From positions 37,318 through 101,317 of the forward strand of contig NZ_PKDG01000043.1 in the NCBI RefSeq assembly GCF_002863005.1: a DNA stretch of 64,000 nucleotides, in the 5' to 3' direction. Position numbers and translations under genes: made by a program. The stretch comes from Pseudoxanthomonas sp. Lineage in GTDB: Bacteria; Pseudomonadota; Gammaproteobacteria; Xanthomonadales; Xanthomonadaceae. The notes below the pieces were generated by a model, which saw nothing but the letters and a program-made list of their open reading frames with translations, had not been told where the DNA came from and made no database searches. This document shows, piece by piece, positions 18,808 through 28,564 of this stretch; positions within the stretch are counted from its first letter, which is position 1, and each line of letters begins with the position of its first letter.

Positions 18808-19953
18808 ATGGATACGATTCCCCTCGATTACGGCACCCTGCGCCTGATCTGGTGGCTGCTGCTGGGCATCCTGCTGATCGGCTTCGCGGTGATGGACGGC
18901 TTCGACCTGGGCATCGCGACGCTGCTGCCCGCCGTCGCGCGGACCGATGAGGAACGCCGCATCGTGCTGAACGTCGTCGGCCCGGTATGGGAAGGCAACC
19001 AGGTCTGGCTGATCCTCGGCGGCGGTGCGATCTTCGCCGCATTCCCGCCGCTGTATGCCGTGAGTTTCTCCGGGTTCTACATCGCGATGTTCCTGATCCT
19101 GTTCGCGCTGATCCTGCGGCCGGTCGGGTTCAAGTTCCGCAGCAAGGTGCCCGATCCGCGCTGGCGCGCCGCGTGGGACTGGGCGCTGTTCACCAGCGGG
19201 CTGGTGCCGGCGCTGGTGTTCGGCGTGGCGATGGGCAACGTGCTGCTGGGGGTGCCGTTCCATTTCGACGACACGCTGCGCATCTTCTACGAAGGCGGAC
19301 TGTTCGGCCTGCTGACGCCGTTCGCGCTGCTGTGCGGCCTGGTCAGCGTGGCGATGCTGGTGATGCACGGCGCCGGCATGCTGGCGATGAAGACCTCCGG
19401 CGCCATCGCCGAGCGTGCGCGGCGCTACGGCAGCCTCGCGGCGCTGGCGACGGCGGCGCTGTTCGTGATCGGCGGCCTCTGGGTTGCGCGCATCGATGGG
19501 TACGCGCTGCAGGTCGCGGTGGATATCGCCGGCCCGTCGAACCCGCTCGCCAAGATCGCCTTGGCGCAGCCCGGTGCATGGATGGACAACTATGCGCGCT
19601 GGCCGGTCGCCTGGCTGTTGCCGCTGCTGGGTGTGGCGGGCGCGCTGTCGAGCGCCGTGTTGCTGCGCACCGGGCGCGCGGGGCTGGCGTTCCTCGCGTC
19701 GTCGATCAGCATCGTCGGCATCATCCTGACCGAAGGCGTGGCGACGTTCCCGTTCCTGCTGCCGTCGTCCACGCAGGCCAGCTCCAGCCTGACCCTGTGG
19801 GATGCGTCGTCCAGCCACATGACGCTGTTCATCATGCTGCTGGCGACGGCGGTCTTCCTTCCCCTCGTCCTGCTCTACACCGCCTGGGTCTTCCGCGTGC
19901 TGCGCGGCAAGGTCGACCAGGACGGCATGGGGCGCAACCCGAACGCGTACTGA
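18808..19953 (+). CDS. cydB: Cytochrome bd ubiquinol oxidase subunit II CydB
   Basis: The 381-residue membrane protein shows family hallmarks: [25 protein letters not shown] near the N terminus, [17 protein letters not shown], and a C-terminal [21 protein letters not shown]. It pairs with CydA and scaffolds the oxidase. It begins 12 bases after the cydA stop and is followed 12 bases later by cydX. Confidence 0.97.
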   Translation: MDTIPLDYGTLRLIWWLLLGILLIGFAVMDGFDLGIATLLPAVARTDEERRIVLNVVGPVWEGNQVWLILGGGAIFAAFPPLYAVSFSGFYIAMFLILFALILRPVGFKFRSKVPDPRWRAAWDWALFTSGLVPALVFGVAMGNVLLGVPFHFDDTLRIFYEGGLFGLLTPFALLCGLVSVAMLVMHGAGMLAMKTSGAIAERARRYGSLAALATAALFVIGGLWVARIDGYALQVAVDIAGPSNPLAKIALAQPGAWMDNYARWPVAWLLPLLGVAGALSSAVLLRTGRAGLAFLASSISIVGIILTEGVATFPFLLPSSTQASSSLTLWDASSSHMTLFIMLLATAVFLPLVLLYTAWVFRVLRGKVDQDGMGRNPNAY

Positions 19954-19965
19954 GGAGGTTTCCGC

Positions 19966-20088
19966 ATGTGGTACTTCAGCTGGATCCTGGGCGCCGGACT
20001 GGCGGCGAGCTTCGCCATCCTCAACGGCATGTGGTACGAGATGCGCGAACAGGACCGCGACGACCCCGCGGCTCGTCCGCCCGTGTAG
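19966..20088 (+). CDS. cydX: Cytochrome bd oxidase small subunit CydX
   Basis: The 40-residue protein starts MWYFSWILGAGLAASFAILN, matching the MWYF-WILG signature of CydX (CydX/CbdX, YbgT family), with one membrane helix and a charged tail. TGAGGAGG, formed partly by the cydB stop codon, provides a strong ribosome site six bases from the ATG. CydX is required for stable bd oxidase. The gene is below common length cut-offs. Confidence 0.93.
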   Translation: MWYFSWILGAGLAASFAILNGMWYEMREQDRDDPAARPPV

Positions 20089-20133
20089 TGTCCTGCCGCC
20101 CAAGCGGGCGCGACGCGCGCGGGAAGGATGCGC

Positions 20134-21159
20134 TCACGCGTCTTCCCGGATCGCCTCCTGTGCGCCCGTCGCTTCGCTTTCCTGGCGGTCCCAGTACGCC
20201 TTCACGTCCAGGATCGTTGGCAGGCAGGCCACGAAAGCGTCCACCATCGCCGGATCGAAATGCGTTCCCCGGCTTTCGATGATCTTGGCGACCACCACGT
20301 CCACCGGCCAGGCCTCCTTGTAGGGACGACGACTGGCGAGGGCATCGAACACATCGGCGATCGCCACGATGCGCGCCGACTCCGGGATGCGGTCGCCCGC
20401 CAGTCCGTGGGGATAGCCCGTCCCGTCCCAGCGTTCGTGGTGGCCCAGGGCGACCTCTGCCGCCAGTTCGAACAGCGGCGCCTTGCTGCGGCTGAGGATT
20501 TCAAAACCGATCAGCGTGTGGCGCTGCATGACGTCCCATTCGCGCGGATTGAGTTTCCCGGGCTTCTTCAGGATCGCGTCCGGAATGCCGATCTTGCCGG
20601 TGTCGTGCATGGGCGCGGCCTGTTCCAGCAGCCGGGCCCTGTCGGTCTCCCATCCCAGGGCTTCGGCGAGTACGCGCGCGTAGGCGGCCATGCGCCAGAT
20701 GTGGGCGCCCGTATCCGAGTCGTTGTAGTGCCCGGCCACGCTCAGCATCTGGATGGCGTCCTCGTAGCTCTTGCTCAATGCGGAGGTCCGCACCAGCGAG
20801 AGATGCGTGTTGACGCGCGCGCGCAGGATGAACGGCGAAACGGGCTTGGTGATGTAGTCCACGCCGCCGCATGCGAAGCCGGTCCGCTCGTCCACCTCCC
20901 GGTCCAGCGCGGTGACGAAGATGATGGGGATGTGCTCGGTCGCCGGGCGCGCCTTCAGCGCCCACGCGACTTCGTAGCCGTCCATCCCCGGCATCTCCAC
21001 GTCCAGCAACACCAGGCTGGGGGCGTGCTTTTCGGCTGCACGCATCGCCTGGTCGCCGTCGCGGGCGAATACCAGCCGGTAGTCGTTCCCGAGGATCTGG
21101 CGGAACAGCGCCAGGTTGTTCGGCTCGTCGTCCACGCAGAGGATCGGTCCGTTCGGCAT
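20134..21159 (-). CDS. Response regulator with HD-GYP cyclic-di-GMP phosphodiesterase domain
   Basis: The 341-residue protein has a receiver domain (2-120) with acidic pocket D10-D11, phospho-acceptor Asp53 and Lys105. An HD-GYP domain (about 135-330) follows with MHDTGKIGIPD (HD at 185-186) and HHERWDGTGYP (GYP at 248-250). It should hydrolyse c-di-GMP when phosphorylated, like RpfG of Xanthomonas. ATG 21159 is 4 bases after the stop of the hybrid kinase gene, so the pair is a two-component system. The cognate kinase's DSF-sensor relative RpfC is not what is seen here, so this is not rpfG itself. Confidence 0.92.
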   Translation of the reverse strand: MPNGPILCVDDEPNNLALFRQILGNDYRLVFARDGDQAMRAAEKHAPSLVLLDVEMPGMDGYEVAWALKARPATEHIPIIFVTALDREVDERTGFACGGVDYITKPVSPFILRARVNTHLSLVRTSALSKSYEDAIQMLSVAGHYNDSDTGAHIWRMAAYARVLAEALGWETDRARLLEQAAPMHDTGKIGIPDAILKKPGKLNPREWDVMQRHTLIGFEILSRSKAPLFELAAEVALGHHERWDGTGYPHGLAGDRIPESARIVAIADVFDALASRRPYKEAWPVDVVVAKIIESRGTHFDPAMVDAFVACLPTILDVKAYWDRQESEATGAQEAIREDA

Positions 21160-21163
21160 GCCT

Positions 21164-24100
21164 TCAGTCCTCGCTCGGGATCGGGGGTGGATCGGAGGCA
21201 TCCGCCATCCGTCGCGCCAGCAGCGCCTTCGCTTCCGTCTCCGCGGCGCGGTAGTCGAACTCCTCGACATGCACGGCGAGGCGGCGGCGGGCGTCTTCCG
21301 GAACCGTTTCGGGAACCGCGTCCAGCGCGCGCTCGATGGTGTCGGCGTCGTCGCTGTCCAGGGCCGCCAGCAGCGCTTCGAGCGCGATGACGGGATCGGT
21401 GGCCACGGCGATTGGCGCGGTGGCGGGCGAGGGGTGGCCGGCCTGCACGTAGTGGGCGACGTCATCCAGCGTTTCCCGAAGCATGAGCCGCAGATCGGGC
21501 AGCAGGTCGCCCACATCGGCGCCCTGGCGCAGCTGCTCCTCGATGTCGCTGCTGAGGGCGACCAGGCTGGGCATCGCCAGCGACGCGGCCGCGCCGCGCA
21601 TCCGGTGTACGTCGGCACACGCCAGCATCGTGTCGTGCCGCGACAGGGTGGCTTCAAGCGTCTCGACGAAGGTGCCGTAGCGGCGCGCGAACTGGATCAG
21701 ATAGCGCCGGTAGGGGCCCTCTTCGCGCCAATACACCAGGCCGCGCTGCACGTCGAGCAGTTGCGGATCGATGTTCTCGGGTACGGCGACGGGCCCCGCG
21801 GAGTCGGCCGGCGCATTTCCGGGTAAGGGCGAGGCGGTTTCGCGCGGTGCCGGCGTGGGTGCGCACTGCGTGATGGCGGCGATCAGGTCCGGGACTTCGA
21901 AGGGCTTGGCGACGAAGGCATTCATGCCGACGGCCAGCGCCGCGTCCTGCTGCGGTTTGAAAGCGCCTGCGGTGAGCGCGATCACCGGCAGGTCCGCCAG
22001 CAGGGGCAGCGCACGGATGCGTCGCGTGGCTTCGTACCCGTCCATCACCGGCATCTGCACGTCCATCAGCACCGCATCGAAGCGGTCGGGAGCGGCGCGC
22101 AGGAGATCCAGGGCGTCGCGGCCGTCACAGGCCTGGGTCACGCGTGCGCCTTCGCCTTCCAGGATGCGTTGCGCGACTTCGCGGTTGATCTCGCTGTCGT
22201 CCACCACCAGCAGGCAATAGCCCGCGAGCCGCCGGCCGGAGGGCGGTGCGGCACGATGACCACGCAGGCCGGGATCGCGCTGGGCCAGCACCTCGTTGAT
22301 GGCGTTGTAGAGCATGGAGGCCGTCACCGGCTTGGTCAGCACGGCGTCGACCGTGTCGCGGTGCGGCTCATGATCGACCAGCCGGCGCTCGAACGCCGTC
22401 ACCATGATGATGATGGGCTGCTGCGTGGTCTGCAGGCGGCCACGGATGTCCGCGGCAGCGCTCAGGCCGTCTCCGCCGGGCATCTGCCAGTCCATCAGCA
22501 CGACGTCGCAGGGCGCCGCGTCGGGCGAGGTGACGCGCGTGATGGCCTGCGTGCCGGATTCCGCCTCCTCGGCCGTCCAGCCGAATCCGCGGATGACCCT
22601 GCTCAGGTGCTCGCGCGCCATGTCGTGATCGTCCACCACCAGCACGTGCCAGGGGCCGCGATACGGCATGGCGTCCCCGGGCGCATCCGCCAGCGGGAAC
22701 GCCAGGTCGAAATGGAAGCGACTTCCCTCGCCGGGCGTGCTGTCCACGTGCAGGGTGCCGCCCATCAGTGCGACCAGCCGCTTGCAGATGCTCAGTCCGA
22801 GGCCGGTACCCCCGAAGCGGCGCGTGGTCGACGAATCGACCTGCGAGAAGGGGGAGAAGATCATCGCCTGCTTCTCGGGTGGAATCCCGATACCCGTGTC
22901 GCTCACCACGAATCGCAGGCGCACGGTCCCCGGATCGCTACCGGGAAGCGCATGCACCCCCAGCGACACCTCGCCGTGGTCGGTGAACTTGATGGCGTTG
23001 CTGACCAGGTTGACCAGCACCTGGCCCAGGCGCAGCGCGTCCCCGCGCAGGTGGCGCGCGCCCTCCGGTACGGGCGATACCAGCATCTCCACGGTCTGCG
23101 CATCGACGGCCGAGCCCATCAGCGTGGCCACGTTGTCCAGCACTTCCGCCAGGTCGAACGGCGCTTCCTCCACGTCGATGCGGCCGGCCTCGATCTTCGA
23201 GAAATCCAGCACGTCGTTGATGATGCTGAGCAGGGAGCGCGCGGCGAGGTTGATCTTCCGGATCATGTCCTGCGCGACGGTCGGCAGATCCACCCGGTCC
23301 AGCAGGTACAGCATGCCCAGGATGGCGTTCATCGGCGTGCGGATTTCATGGCTCATGTTGGCCAGGAAATCGCTCTTGGAACGGTTGGCCTGTTCGGCGG
23401 CACCGATGGCCTCGTGCAGCTCCGCGTCGCGCCGCTTCTGCTCGGTCAGATCCGAGGCCATCACCAGGAAGCCCGATGCCTGGCCTTGACCGTCGCGCAG
23501 GGCGCTGACATTCAGGGCCACCTGCAAGTGCGTGCCGTCGCGGCGCACGTAGGTCCACTCGGCGATGTCGCTGTCTTCGGCGGTGGAAAGGCCGGCAATC
23601 TGGGCGAACGTCGCGCCGACATGGACGCCGTGGCGAGCCGAGAGCGCCAGCGAGCGTGACCACAACTCGGCGTCATCGTGAAGGATATCGATGCTGGTGT
23701 CGCCGCCGGTCACGTCGGCGGCGATGTGTCCGAGCATCCGTTCGGCCGCCGGGTTGAACAGGGTGATGCGGCCCTGCGGATCGGTGGCGACGATGGCGTA
23801 GCCGGCATGTTCCAGGATCGCGCCGAGCCGCGAGGAGTAGGTGCGGATCTGCTCGGTGCGTTCGAGCACCTGCTGCTCGAGCGTGGCATTGAGGCGCATG
23901 ATGCCTTCCTCGTGGCGCTTGCGCTCGGTGATGTCGATGATGAACGCGAGTGCGAACCGTCCCTCGGTAGTGTGGATGGGATTCAGGCCGATCTCGATCG
24001 GCACGCGCGTGCCGTCGCGCCGCAGGCCGTGCAGATCGCGGCCCGCTCCCATCGGACGCGCCTGCGGTTCACCGAAGTACTGCGCGATGTAACCTGCGTG

Positions 24101-25666
24101 GTGGCCGCGCACGTCCTCGGGCAGCAGGCGCTCCATCGGCTGGCCCAGCAGCTCCTCGCGGGCATAGCCGAACAGTTCCTCGGCCTTGGCGTTGGCAAAC
24201 TGGACGCGACCTGCCTGGTCGACCATCAGGATCGCGCTGGGTGAGGCTTCCACGACGCGCCGGAACTGCTCCTCCGCGCGCACGTGGCGTGACATGTCGC
24301 GCAGGAAAAGCGAAGCGCCCTGCGCATTGCCGGCGGCATCCCTGAGGACAGACAGGCTTGCCAGCACATCGGTGATCGCACCGTCCCTGCGGCGCAACCG
24401 CAGTGCGGCGCCTTCCAGGGCGGTGGAAAGGCCATCGAACGCGGGCTTCCCGCTCTCGTCGATCAGGACGTCCGACATCGCGCGACCGAGCGCCTCGGCG
24501 GCGGTGTAACCGAGCGTCTGTGCGGCCGCGTCGTTCCACAGCGTGATGCGACCCGCACCGTCGCAGGCGATGATCGCCTCGGTGGAGCCGGACACCAGCG
24601 CGGCCCATTGGGCGTGGTCACGGTCGACCGCCTGGCGCCGCTCGCGCGCCGTGGCGACCAGGTACCACACCGTCACGCTCAACAGGCCCAGTCCCGCGAT
24701 GGCCGCCGCGACGAGCCAGGGCGAGGGCAGGCCGAGTCCCCGCACGAAGGCGGGTTTCGCGGCGAAATGCACGATCCAGTCGCGCCCATGGATGTGCAGG
24801 CCACGCTCCGCGCGCAGGGTCGCGTCGTGCAGCGATGCGAAGTCGCTGCTGGCGTAGAAGGGGCGGCTACCGCCGTCCTCGCCGGCATCCGAGAGCGCCA
24901 GCGCGTACGCGCCCTCCGCCTGCTCGATCCGTTGCAGGACGGCGTCGATGGTCAGGGGCGCGAAGGCCCACCCCTGGGTCGCCGCCCAGCGCGTCTCGGG
25001 CGAGTCCAGGGGAAGTCCGGGGGTGTAGATGGGCAGCAACAACAGGAAGCCATGCCGGGCGCGTCCGACTTCCTGCACCAGCGTGATCGGACGCGACAGC
25101 GTGGCCCGGCCACTGCGCGCGGCGGCGAGCGCCGCGTCGCGACGCGCCGGATCGGAGGCGATGTCCAGGCCGATCGCTTCTTCGTTGTGCGCGGTCGGCT
25201 CCAGGTAGCGGATGACGAAGCGCTCGCCCGCGTTCGGTGCCAGCCCATGCACAGTGAAGTCGGGTACGCCGTCTTCCCGCGCCACCTGGATGAACCCCGC
25301 CTCGTCCTGCGCGGAGACCCGCTGGATATAGCCGTAACCGCGGATGCCGGGGAATTCCTTCGCATAGTCACGCGATGCGCTGTAGGCACGGAACCGGCCG
25401 AGATCCAGCTGTGGACCCGCCGCGATGATCGCGCCGCGCGCGCCGCGCAGGCCATGTTCGAACGCGGCGAGATGCCCCCGCAGGGCCGATGCCGCGACAT
25501 CCGCAACCTGTCCGAACCGCTGGGCCTGGCGACGCTCGTTGGCACGGTGCTGCAGCACGCCCGCCATGATCGCAAGCGCCAGGACCGCCAGGCACAGGGC
25601 ACACGCCACCCAACGGCGGGCATGCGACCGTCGTGGAACAGCTCCCTGTGTTCCTTGCTCCCCCAT
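21164..25666 (-). CDS. Hybrid sensor histidine kinase: CHASE, three PAS, HisKA, HATPase, two receivers, Hpt
   Basis: The protein has 1500 residues. A first membrane helix lies near 18-38, a periplasmic CHASE domain spans about 70-270, and a second helix lies at 315-338. Three PAS domains follow (about 350-460, 465-585 and 610-745), then the kinase core with SHEIRTP (His773), N-box VNLVSNAIKF and GTGLGLSI. Two receivers follow (Asp1059 in LMDWQMP, Asp1202 in LMDVQMP) and a C-terminal Hpt domain (His1354 in HRMRGAA). It can run an internal phosphorelay to the adjacent HD-GYP regulator. ATG 25666 has GGAGG six bases upstream; an ATG 27 bases earlier lacks such a site. The ligand is unknown. Confidence 0.93.
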   Translation of the reverse strand: MGEQGTQGAVPRRSHARRWVACALCLAVLALAIMAGVLQHRANERRQAQRFGQVADVAASALRGHLAAFEHGLRGARGAIIAAGPQLDLGRFRAYSASRDYAKEFPGIRGYGYIQRVSAQDEAGFIQVAREDGVPDFTVHGLAPNAGERFVIRYLEPTAHNEEAIGLDIASDPARRDAALAAARSGRATLSRPITLVQEVGRARHGFLLLLPIYTPGLPLDSPETRWAATQGWAFAPLTIDAVLQRIEQAEGAYALALSDAGEDGGSRPFYASSDFASLHDATLRAERGLHIHGRDWIVHFAAKPAFVRGLGLPSPWLVAAAIAGLGLLSVTVWYLVATARERRQAVDRDHAQWAALVSGSTEAIIACDGAGRITLWNDAAAQTLGYTAAEALGRAMSDVLIDESGKPAFDGLSTALEGAALRLRRRDGAITDVLASLSVLRDAAGNAQGASLFLRDMSRHVRAEEQFRRVVEASPSAILMVDQAGRVQFANAKAEELFGYAREELLGQPMERLLPEDVRGHHAGYIAQYFGEPQARPMGAGRDLHGLRRDGTRVPIEIGLNPIHTTEGRFALAFIIDITERKRHEEGIMRLNATLEQQVLERTEQIRTYSSRLGAILEHAGYAIVATDPQGRITLFNPAAERMLGHIAADVTGGDTSIDILHDDAELWSRSLALSARHGVHVGATFAQIAGLSTAEDSDIAEWTYVRRDGTHLQVALNVSALRDGQGQASGFLVMASDLTEQKRRDAELHEAIGAAEQANRSKSDFLANMSHEIRTPMNAILGMLYLLDRVDLPTVAQDMIRKINLAARSLLSIINDVLDFSKIEAGRIDVEEAPFDLAEVLDNVATLMGSAVDAQTVEMLVSPVPEGARHLRGDALRLGQVLVNLVSNAIKFTDHGEVSLGVHALPGSDPGTVRLRFVVSDTGIGIPPEKQAMIFSPFSQVDSSTTRRFGGTGLGLSICKRLVALMGGTLHVDSTPGEGSRFHFDLAFPLADAPGDAMPYRGPWHVLVVDDHDMAREHLSRVIRGFGWTAEEAESGTQAITRVTSPDAAPCDVVLMDWQMPGGDGLSAAADIRGRLQTTQQPIIIMVTAFERRLVDHEPHRDTVDAVLTKPVTASMLYNAINEVLAQRDPGLRGHRAAPPSGRRLAGYCLLVVDDSEINREVAQRILEGEGARVTQACDGRDALDLLRAAPDRFDAVLMDVQMPVMDGYEATRRIRALPLLADLPVIALTAGAFKPQQDAALAVGMNAFVAKPFEVPDLIAAITQCAPTPAPRETASPLPGNAPADSAGPVAVPENIDPQLLDVQRGLVYWREEGPYRRYLIQFARRYGTFVETLEATLSRHDTMLACADVHRMRGAAASLAMPSLVALSSDIEEQLRQGADVGDLLPDLRLMLRETLDDVAHYVQAGHPSPATAPIAVATDPVIALEALLAALDSDDADTIERALDAVPETVPEDARRRLAVHVEEFDYRAAETEAKALLARRMADASDPPPIPSED

Positions 25667-25734
25667 GCAGTCCTCCGCATGTCTCCCGGACATGGGCCCT
25701 CCTGCGGGAGGGCCGCGGCAAGCACGACCGCCCC

Positions 25735-25763
25735 ACTCTAGGCTACTGTGAGTCGAGGCTCAA
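25735..25763 (-). promoter_or_regulatory. Candidate promoter of the hybrid kinase gene
   Basis: On the minus strand TTGAGC (25763-25758) and TAGAGT (25740-25735) are 17 bases apart, about 70 bases before the kinase ATG. A GGCCCTCC/GGAGGGCC hairpin (25695-25714) lies in the would-be leader. The match is moderate. Confidence 0.35.
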
Positions 25764-25814
25764 GGCGGCGTGTCCTCCCGGGAGCGCGCGCATGCAGCGG
25801 GGGCGGCGTGCGGC

Positions 25815-28241
25815 TCAGGCGCTCAGCGCTTCCTCCACGCGACGTCGGCTGCGTGTGCCACCGTTGCCTGCGGACGCATCGTCGGTGGTCTTGAATGTGG
25901 CGACGCTGAGGCCCAGGTCGCGCGCCTGTTGCTCCATCGCGCGCGCCGCTGCCGAGGCCTCCTCGACCAGCGCTGCATTCTGCTGCGTGGTCTCGTCGAT
26001 CTGGATGATCGAGCCGTTGACCTGGTCGATGCCGGCCGCCTGCTCCTGCGAGGCCGCGGCGATCTCGGCCATGATCCCGCTGACGCGCTGGACCGCGGCC
26101 ACCACGTTGACCATCGAGTCGCCCGCCTCACCGACCAGCGCGGAACCGTCCCGGATGCTGTCCACCGACGCTTCGATCAATTGCTTGATCTCCTTCGCGG
26201 CCATGGCGGAGCGCTGCGCGAGCGTCCGCACTTCGCTGGCGACCACGGCGAAGCCGCGACCCTGTTCGCCCGCCCGGGCCGCCTCGACCGCGGCGTTGAG
26301 CGCCAGGATGTTGGTCTGGAAGGCGATGCCGTCGATGACCGAAATGATTTCCGAGATGCGTCGCGAGGACTGTTCGATCTGCGCCATCGTTTCGACGGCC
26401 CGGCCGACGATCTGGCCCCCGTCGGCCGCGACGCCCGAGGCGGACAGGGCGTGCGCGTTCGCCTGCCTCGCCGAGTCGGCGTTCTGGCGCACGGTGGACG
26501 TCAGCTCCTCCATCGAGGCCGCCGTCTCTTCCAGGTTGGCCGCCTGCATCTCGGTGCGGCGTGCCAGGTCCGAGTTGCCCGCGGCAATCTCGCTCGCGGC
26601 GGTATTGATGGAGTGGGTGGCATCCTGGATGCCGGACACGATGCGCTTGAGCTGGTCCACGGTGGCATTCGCGTCGTCGCGCATCGTCGCGAAGACGCCG
26701 TGGAACTCGCCCCGCATGGTATGCGTCAGGTCGCCTTCGGCCACCGCCTTCAGGAGCGCGGACAACGCGGCAAGATTGCCCTCGGTGGTGTCCATCAGCC
26801 GGTTGAGGCTGGCCACCATGTCATGGAAGTCGTACTGGTATGCGTGGGCCGGGCCCCGTTGCGAGAAATCACCCGCGGCCGCGGCGGCCGCCAGGCGCTT
26901 GATGTCCGCGTTGATCGCCTGAAGGTTGCGCTTGGCTTCGTCCATCGCCGCGGTGAGCACGGCCTTCTCGCCGGGCAGTACGTCCATGTCGACCGACAGG
27001 TCGCCGATCGCGTAGCGCTGGATCACTTCCACGAGCCGCATCTTGACGTGGATGTGCGATGCCACCAGTTCGTTGGTGCCGCGCACCATCTCGCCGAAGC
27101 CGCCGGGAAACGCGCTGTCGTCGCATCGGAAGCTGATGGTGCCCTCTTCATGCTTCGCCGCCATCTCGCGCTGCGACGCGACCACGCGATGGACGGTCGA
27201 CTGCATGTCGCGCATGCTCATGAGAAGCTGGCCCACCTCGTCGCGATAGCGCGATGGGATGGGCGTGTCGAGATCGCCCGACGAGATCCGGCTGGCCACC
27301 TTGGCGGCATGGCGGATGCCGCGGGTGATCGCGCGCACCGTGTACCAGGACGCGCCCACGACGAGCGCCAGGATCAGCGCCACCATGGCCGCCCCGACGT
27401 ACGTCTTCGCGCGCGCCGCGCGCAGGTGCGCAGACGACTGGGACTCCAGTTCGGCGAGCGCGGCGTCTTCGATGGCGGCGAGTCTTGCTGCAAGCGCAGC
27501 GAGCGTCGCCGGATCCGCCTGGGCATCGTCGCCGGCGTAGGCGTCCTTGACCGCGCTGTGGGCGGAGCGCAGGGCAGGCGTCGCAGTGCCCGTCAACGAC
27601 AGGGCCTTGTCCATCTCCCGCACGTAGCCGCCCAGTTCCTGATGGAAGATGTCGAGCAGGACTTCCCGATGCGCATCGGCCACGCCGGGACCACGGCGAT
27701 GGATGTCGCCCAGTACGTCGGCCAGTGCGCTGGCGGCCCGCGGGAGCGACTGGCTCGTGCCCAGCATCAGGTGGTAACTCTCGGGGTGCGGTGTGTAGAC
27801 CAACAGGCTCTCGTCACCGAGCGTCTCGACCGCCTGCAGGGCTTGTTCGACATGTTCGGCGATCGACGGGTCATCGTGGGCGAGGTCGCGCAGGGTGCGC
27901 CACTCCTGGGCCAGCTTCTCGATGCTGGCGTGACTGTCATTCAGATGGGGCTGGGCGGCGGCGGATGCGACCGCTTTTTCGTACAGGGCGGTGATGTCGG
28001 CCTGTACGTCGGTCGTCCGTGCATCGCCACCACGACGCAGGTTGAGTGCACTGACCACGCCCAGCAGTTCCTCCAGCGCGGGCATGCTCGCGAGCTCGGT
28101 GCGATTCACCGCCAGCTGCTCTCGCAGCTGCGCGAGGTACGACACCGAAGGCACGAGGATGCCGACGGTGGAAAGGCAGCAGATCAGGGTCAGCTTGAAA
28201 GCGGTCGTGCGGTTGTTCCATGCAGCAAGGAAGGCATTCAT
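25815..28241 (-). CDS. Methyl-accepting chemotaxis protein with poly-HAMP region
   Basis: The protein has 808 residues. A first membrane helix (about 12-34) is followed by a helical periplasmic sensor region (about 35-300), a second helix ([21 protein letters not shown]) and a HAMP domain. A longer stretch of HAMP-like repeats follows ([33 protein letters not shown]), then the signalling hairpin with tip [20 protein letters not shown]. It would signal to CheA/CheW. No NWETF-type tail is present. The ATG at 28241 has only a weak ribosome site (GAAGAGACGG), but upstream sequence does not look coding. It is transcribed toward the hybrid kinase, 148 bases away. Confidence 0.92.
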   Translation of the reverse strand: MNAFLAAWNNRTTAFKLTLICCLSTVGILVPSVSYLAQLREQLAVNRTELASMPALEELLGVVSALNLRRGGDARTTDVQADITALYEKAVASAAAQPHLNDSHASIEKLAQEWRTLRDLAHDDPSIAEHVEQALQAVETLGDESLLVYTPHPESYHLMLGTSQSLPRAASALADVLGDIHRRGPGVADAHREVLLDIFHQELGGYVREMDKALSLTGTATPALRSAHSAVKDAYAGDDAQADPATLAALAARLAAIEDAALAELESQSSAHLRAARAKTYVGAAMVALILALVVGASWYTVRAITRGIRHAAKVASRISSGDLDTPIPSRYRDEVGQLLMSMRDMQSTVHRVVASQREMAAKHEEGTISFRCDDSAFPGGFGEMVRGTNELVASHIHVKMRLVEVIQRYAIGDLSVDMDVLPGEKAVLTAAMDEAKRNLQAINADIKRLAAAAAAGDFSQRGPAHAYQYDFHDMVASLNRLMDTTEGNLAALSALLKAVAEGDLTHTMRGEFHGVFATMRDDANATVDQLKRIVSGIQDATHSINTAASEIAAGNSDLARRTEMQAANLEETAASMEELTSTVRQNADSARQANAHALSASGVAADGGQIVGRAVETMAQIEQSSRRISEIISVIDGIAFQTNILALNAAVEAARAGEQGRGFAVVASEVRTLAQRSAMAAKEIKQLIEASVDSIRDGSALVGEAGDSMVNVVAAVQRVSGIMAEIAAASQEQAAGIDQVNGSIIQIDETTQQNAALVEEASAAARAMEQQARDLGLSVATFKTTDDASAGNGGTRSRRRVEEALSA

Positions 28242-28564
28242 TCTCGTGTCCGTCTCTTCGGTCGTCTGGTCTTCTTCGCAGGCATTAGCGGCGTGCCGGT
28301 GAGAACCTGAGGCGGCCCTGCTCAGACTTTCGGAGGGGGTGGTGCAAGGACGAGGGGCGAAGGCGCGCGGCCGGAAACGCCATCGTCCGGCGCAATCCCT
28401 TGAAAAAGAAGGGAAAGCGCCGGTTTTCCGTGGCGTCCGGCGTCCGCGCAGGAGCCAAGTAATCGTGATTACCATGTTGAAGTCCTGCCCCGCCGCGGGG
28501 TTCAACCGCCTCGCGCTGCGCCGCTATTCCCATTGGCAGAGGAAGAAGGCGGGGAGCGGGCAGG
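28242..28564. other. 323-bp divergent intergenic region (chemoreceptor / HD-GYP gene)
   Basis: This gap must hold both promoters. The one feature I can see is an AT-rich dyad GTAATC-GT-GATTAC at 28459-28472 inside GC-rich DNA, a possible operator. No clear -35/-10 or sigma54 element was recognised. Confidence 0.4.

Noticed and set aside
17089..20103. A 1004-codon open frame on the strand opposite cydABX
   Set aside because: Its translation is rich in Arg, Gln, His and Ala with no domain, as expected for the antisense of GC-rich genes. cydA, cydB and cydX explain the region fully.
20089..20133. Terminator between cydX and the HD-GYP gene
   Set aside because: I looked for a hairpin in this 45-bp convergent gap and saw none with a T-run.
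20134..25666. The HD-GYP regulator and hybrid kinase as rpfG/rpfC
   Set aside because: RpfC has a multi-helix input domain; this kinase has a CHASE domain and three PAS domains, and no rpfF is adjacent.
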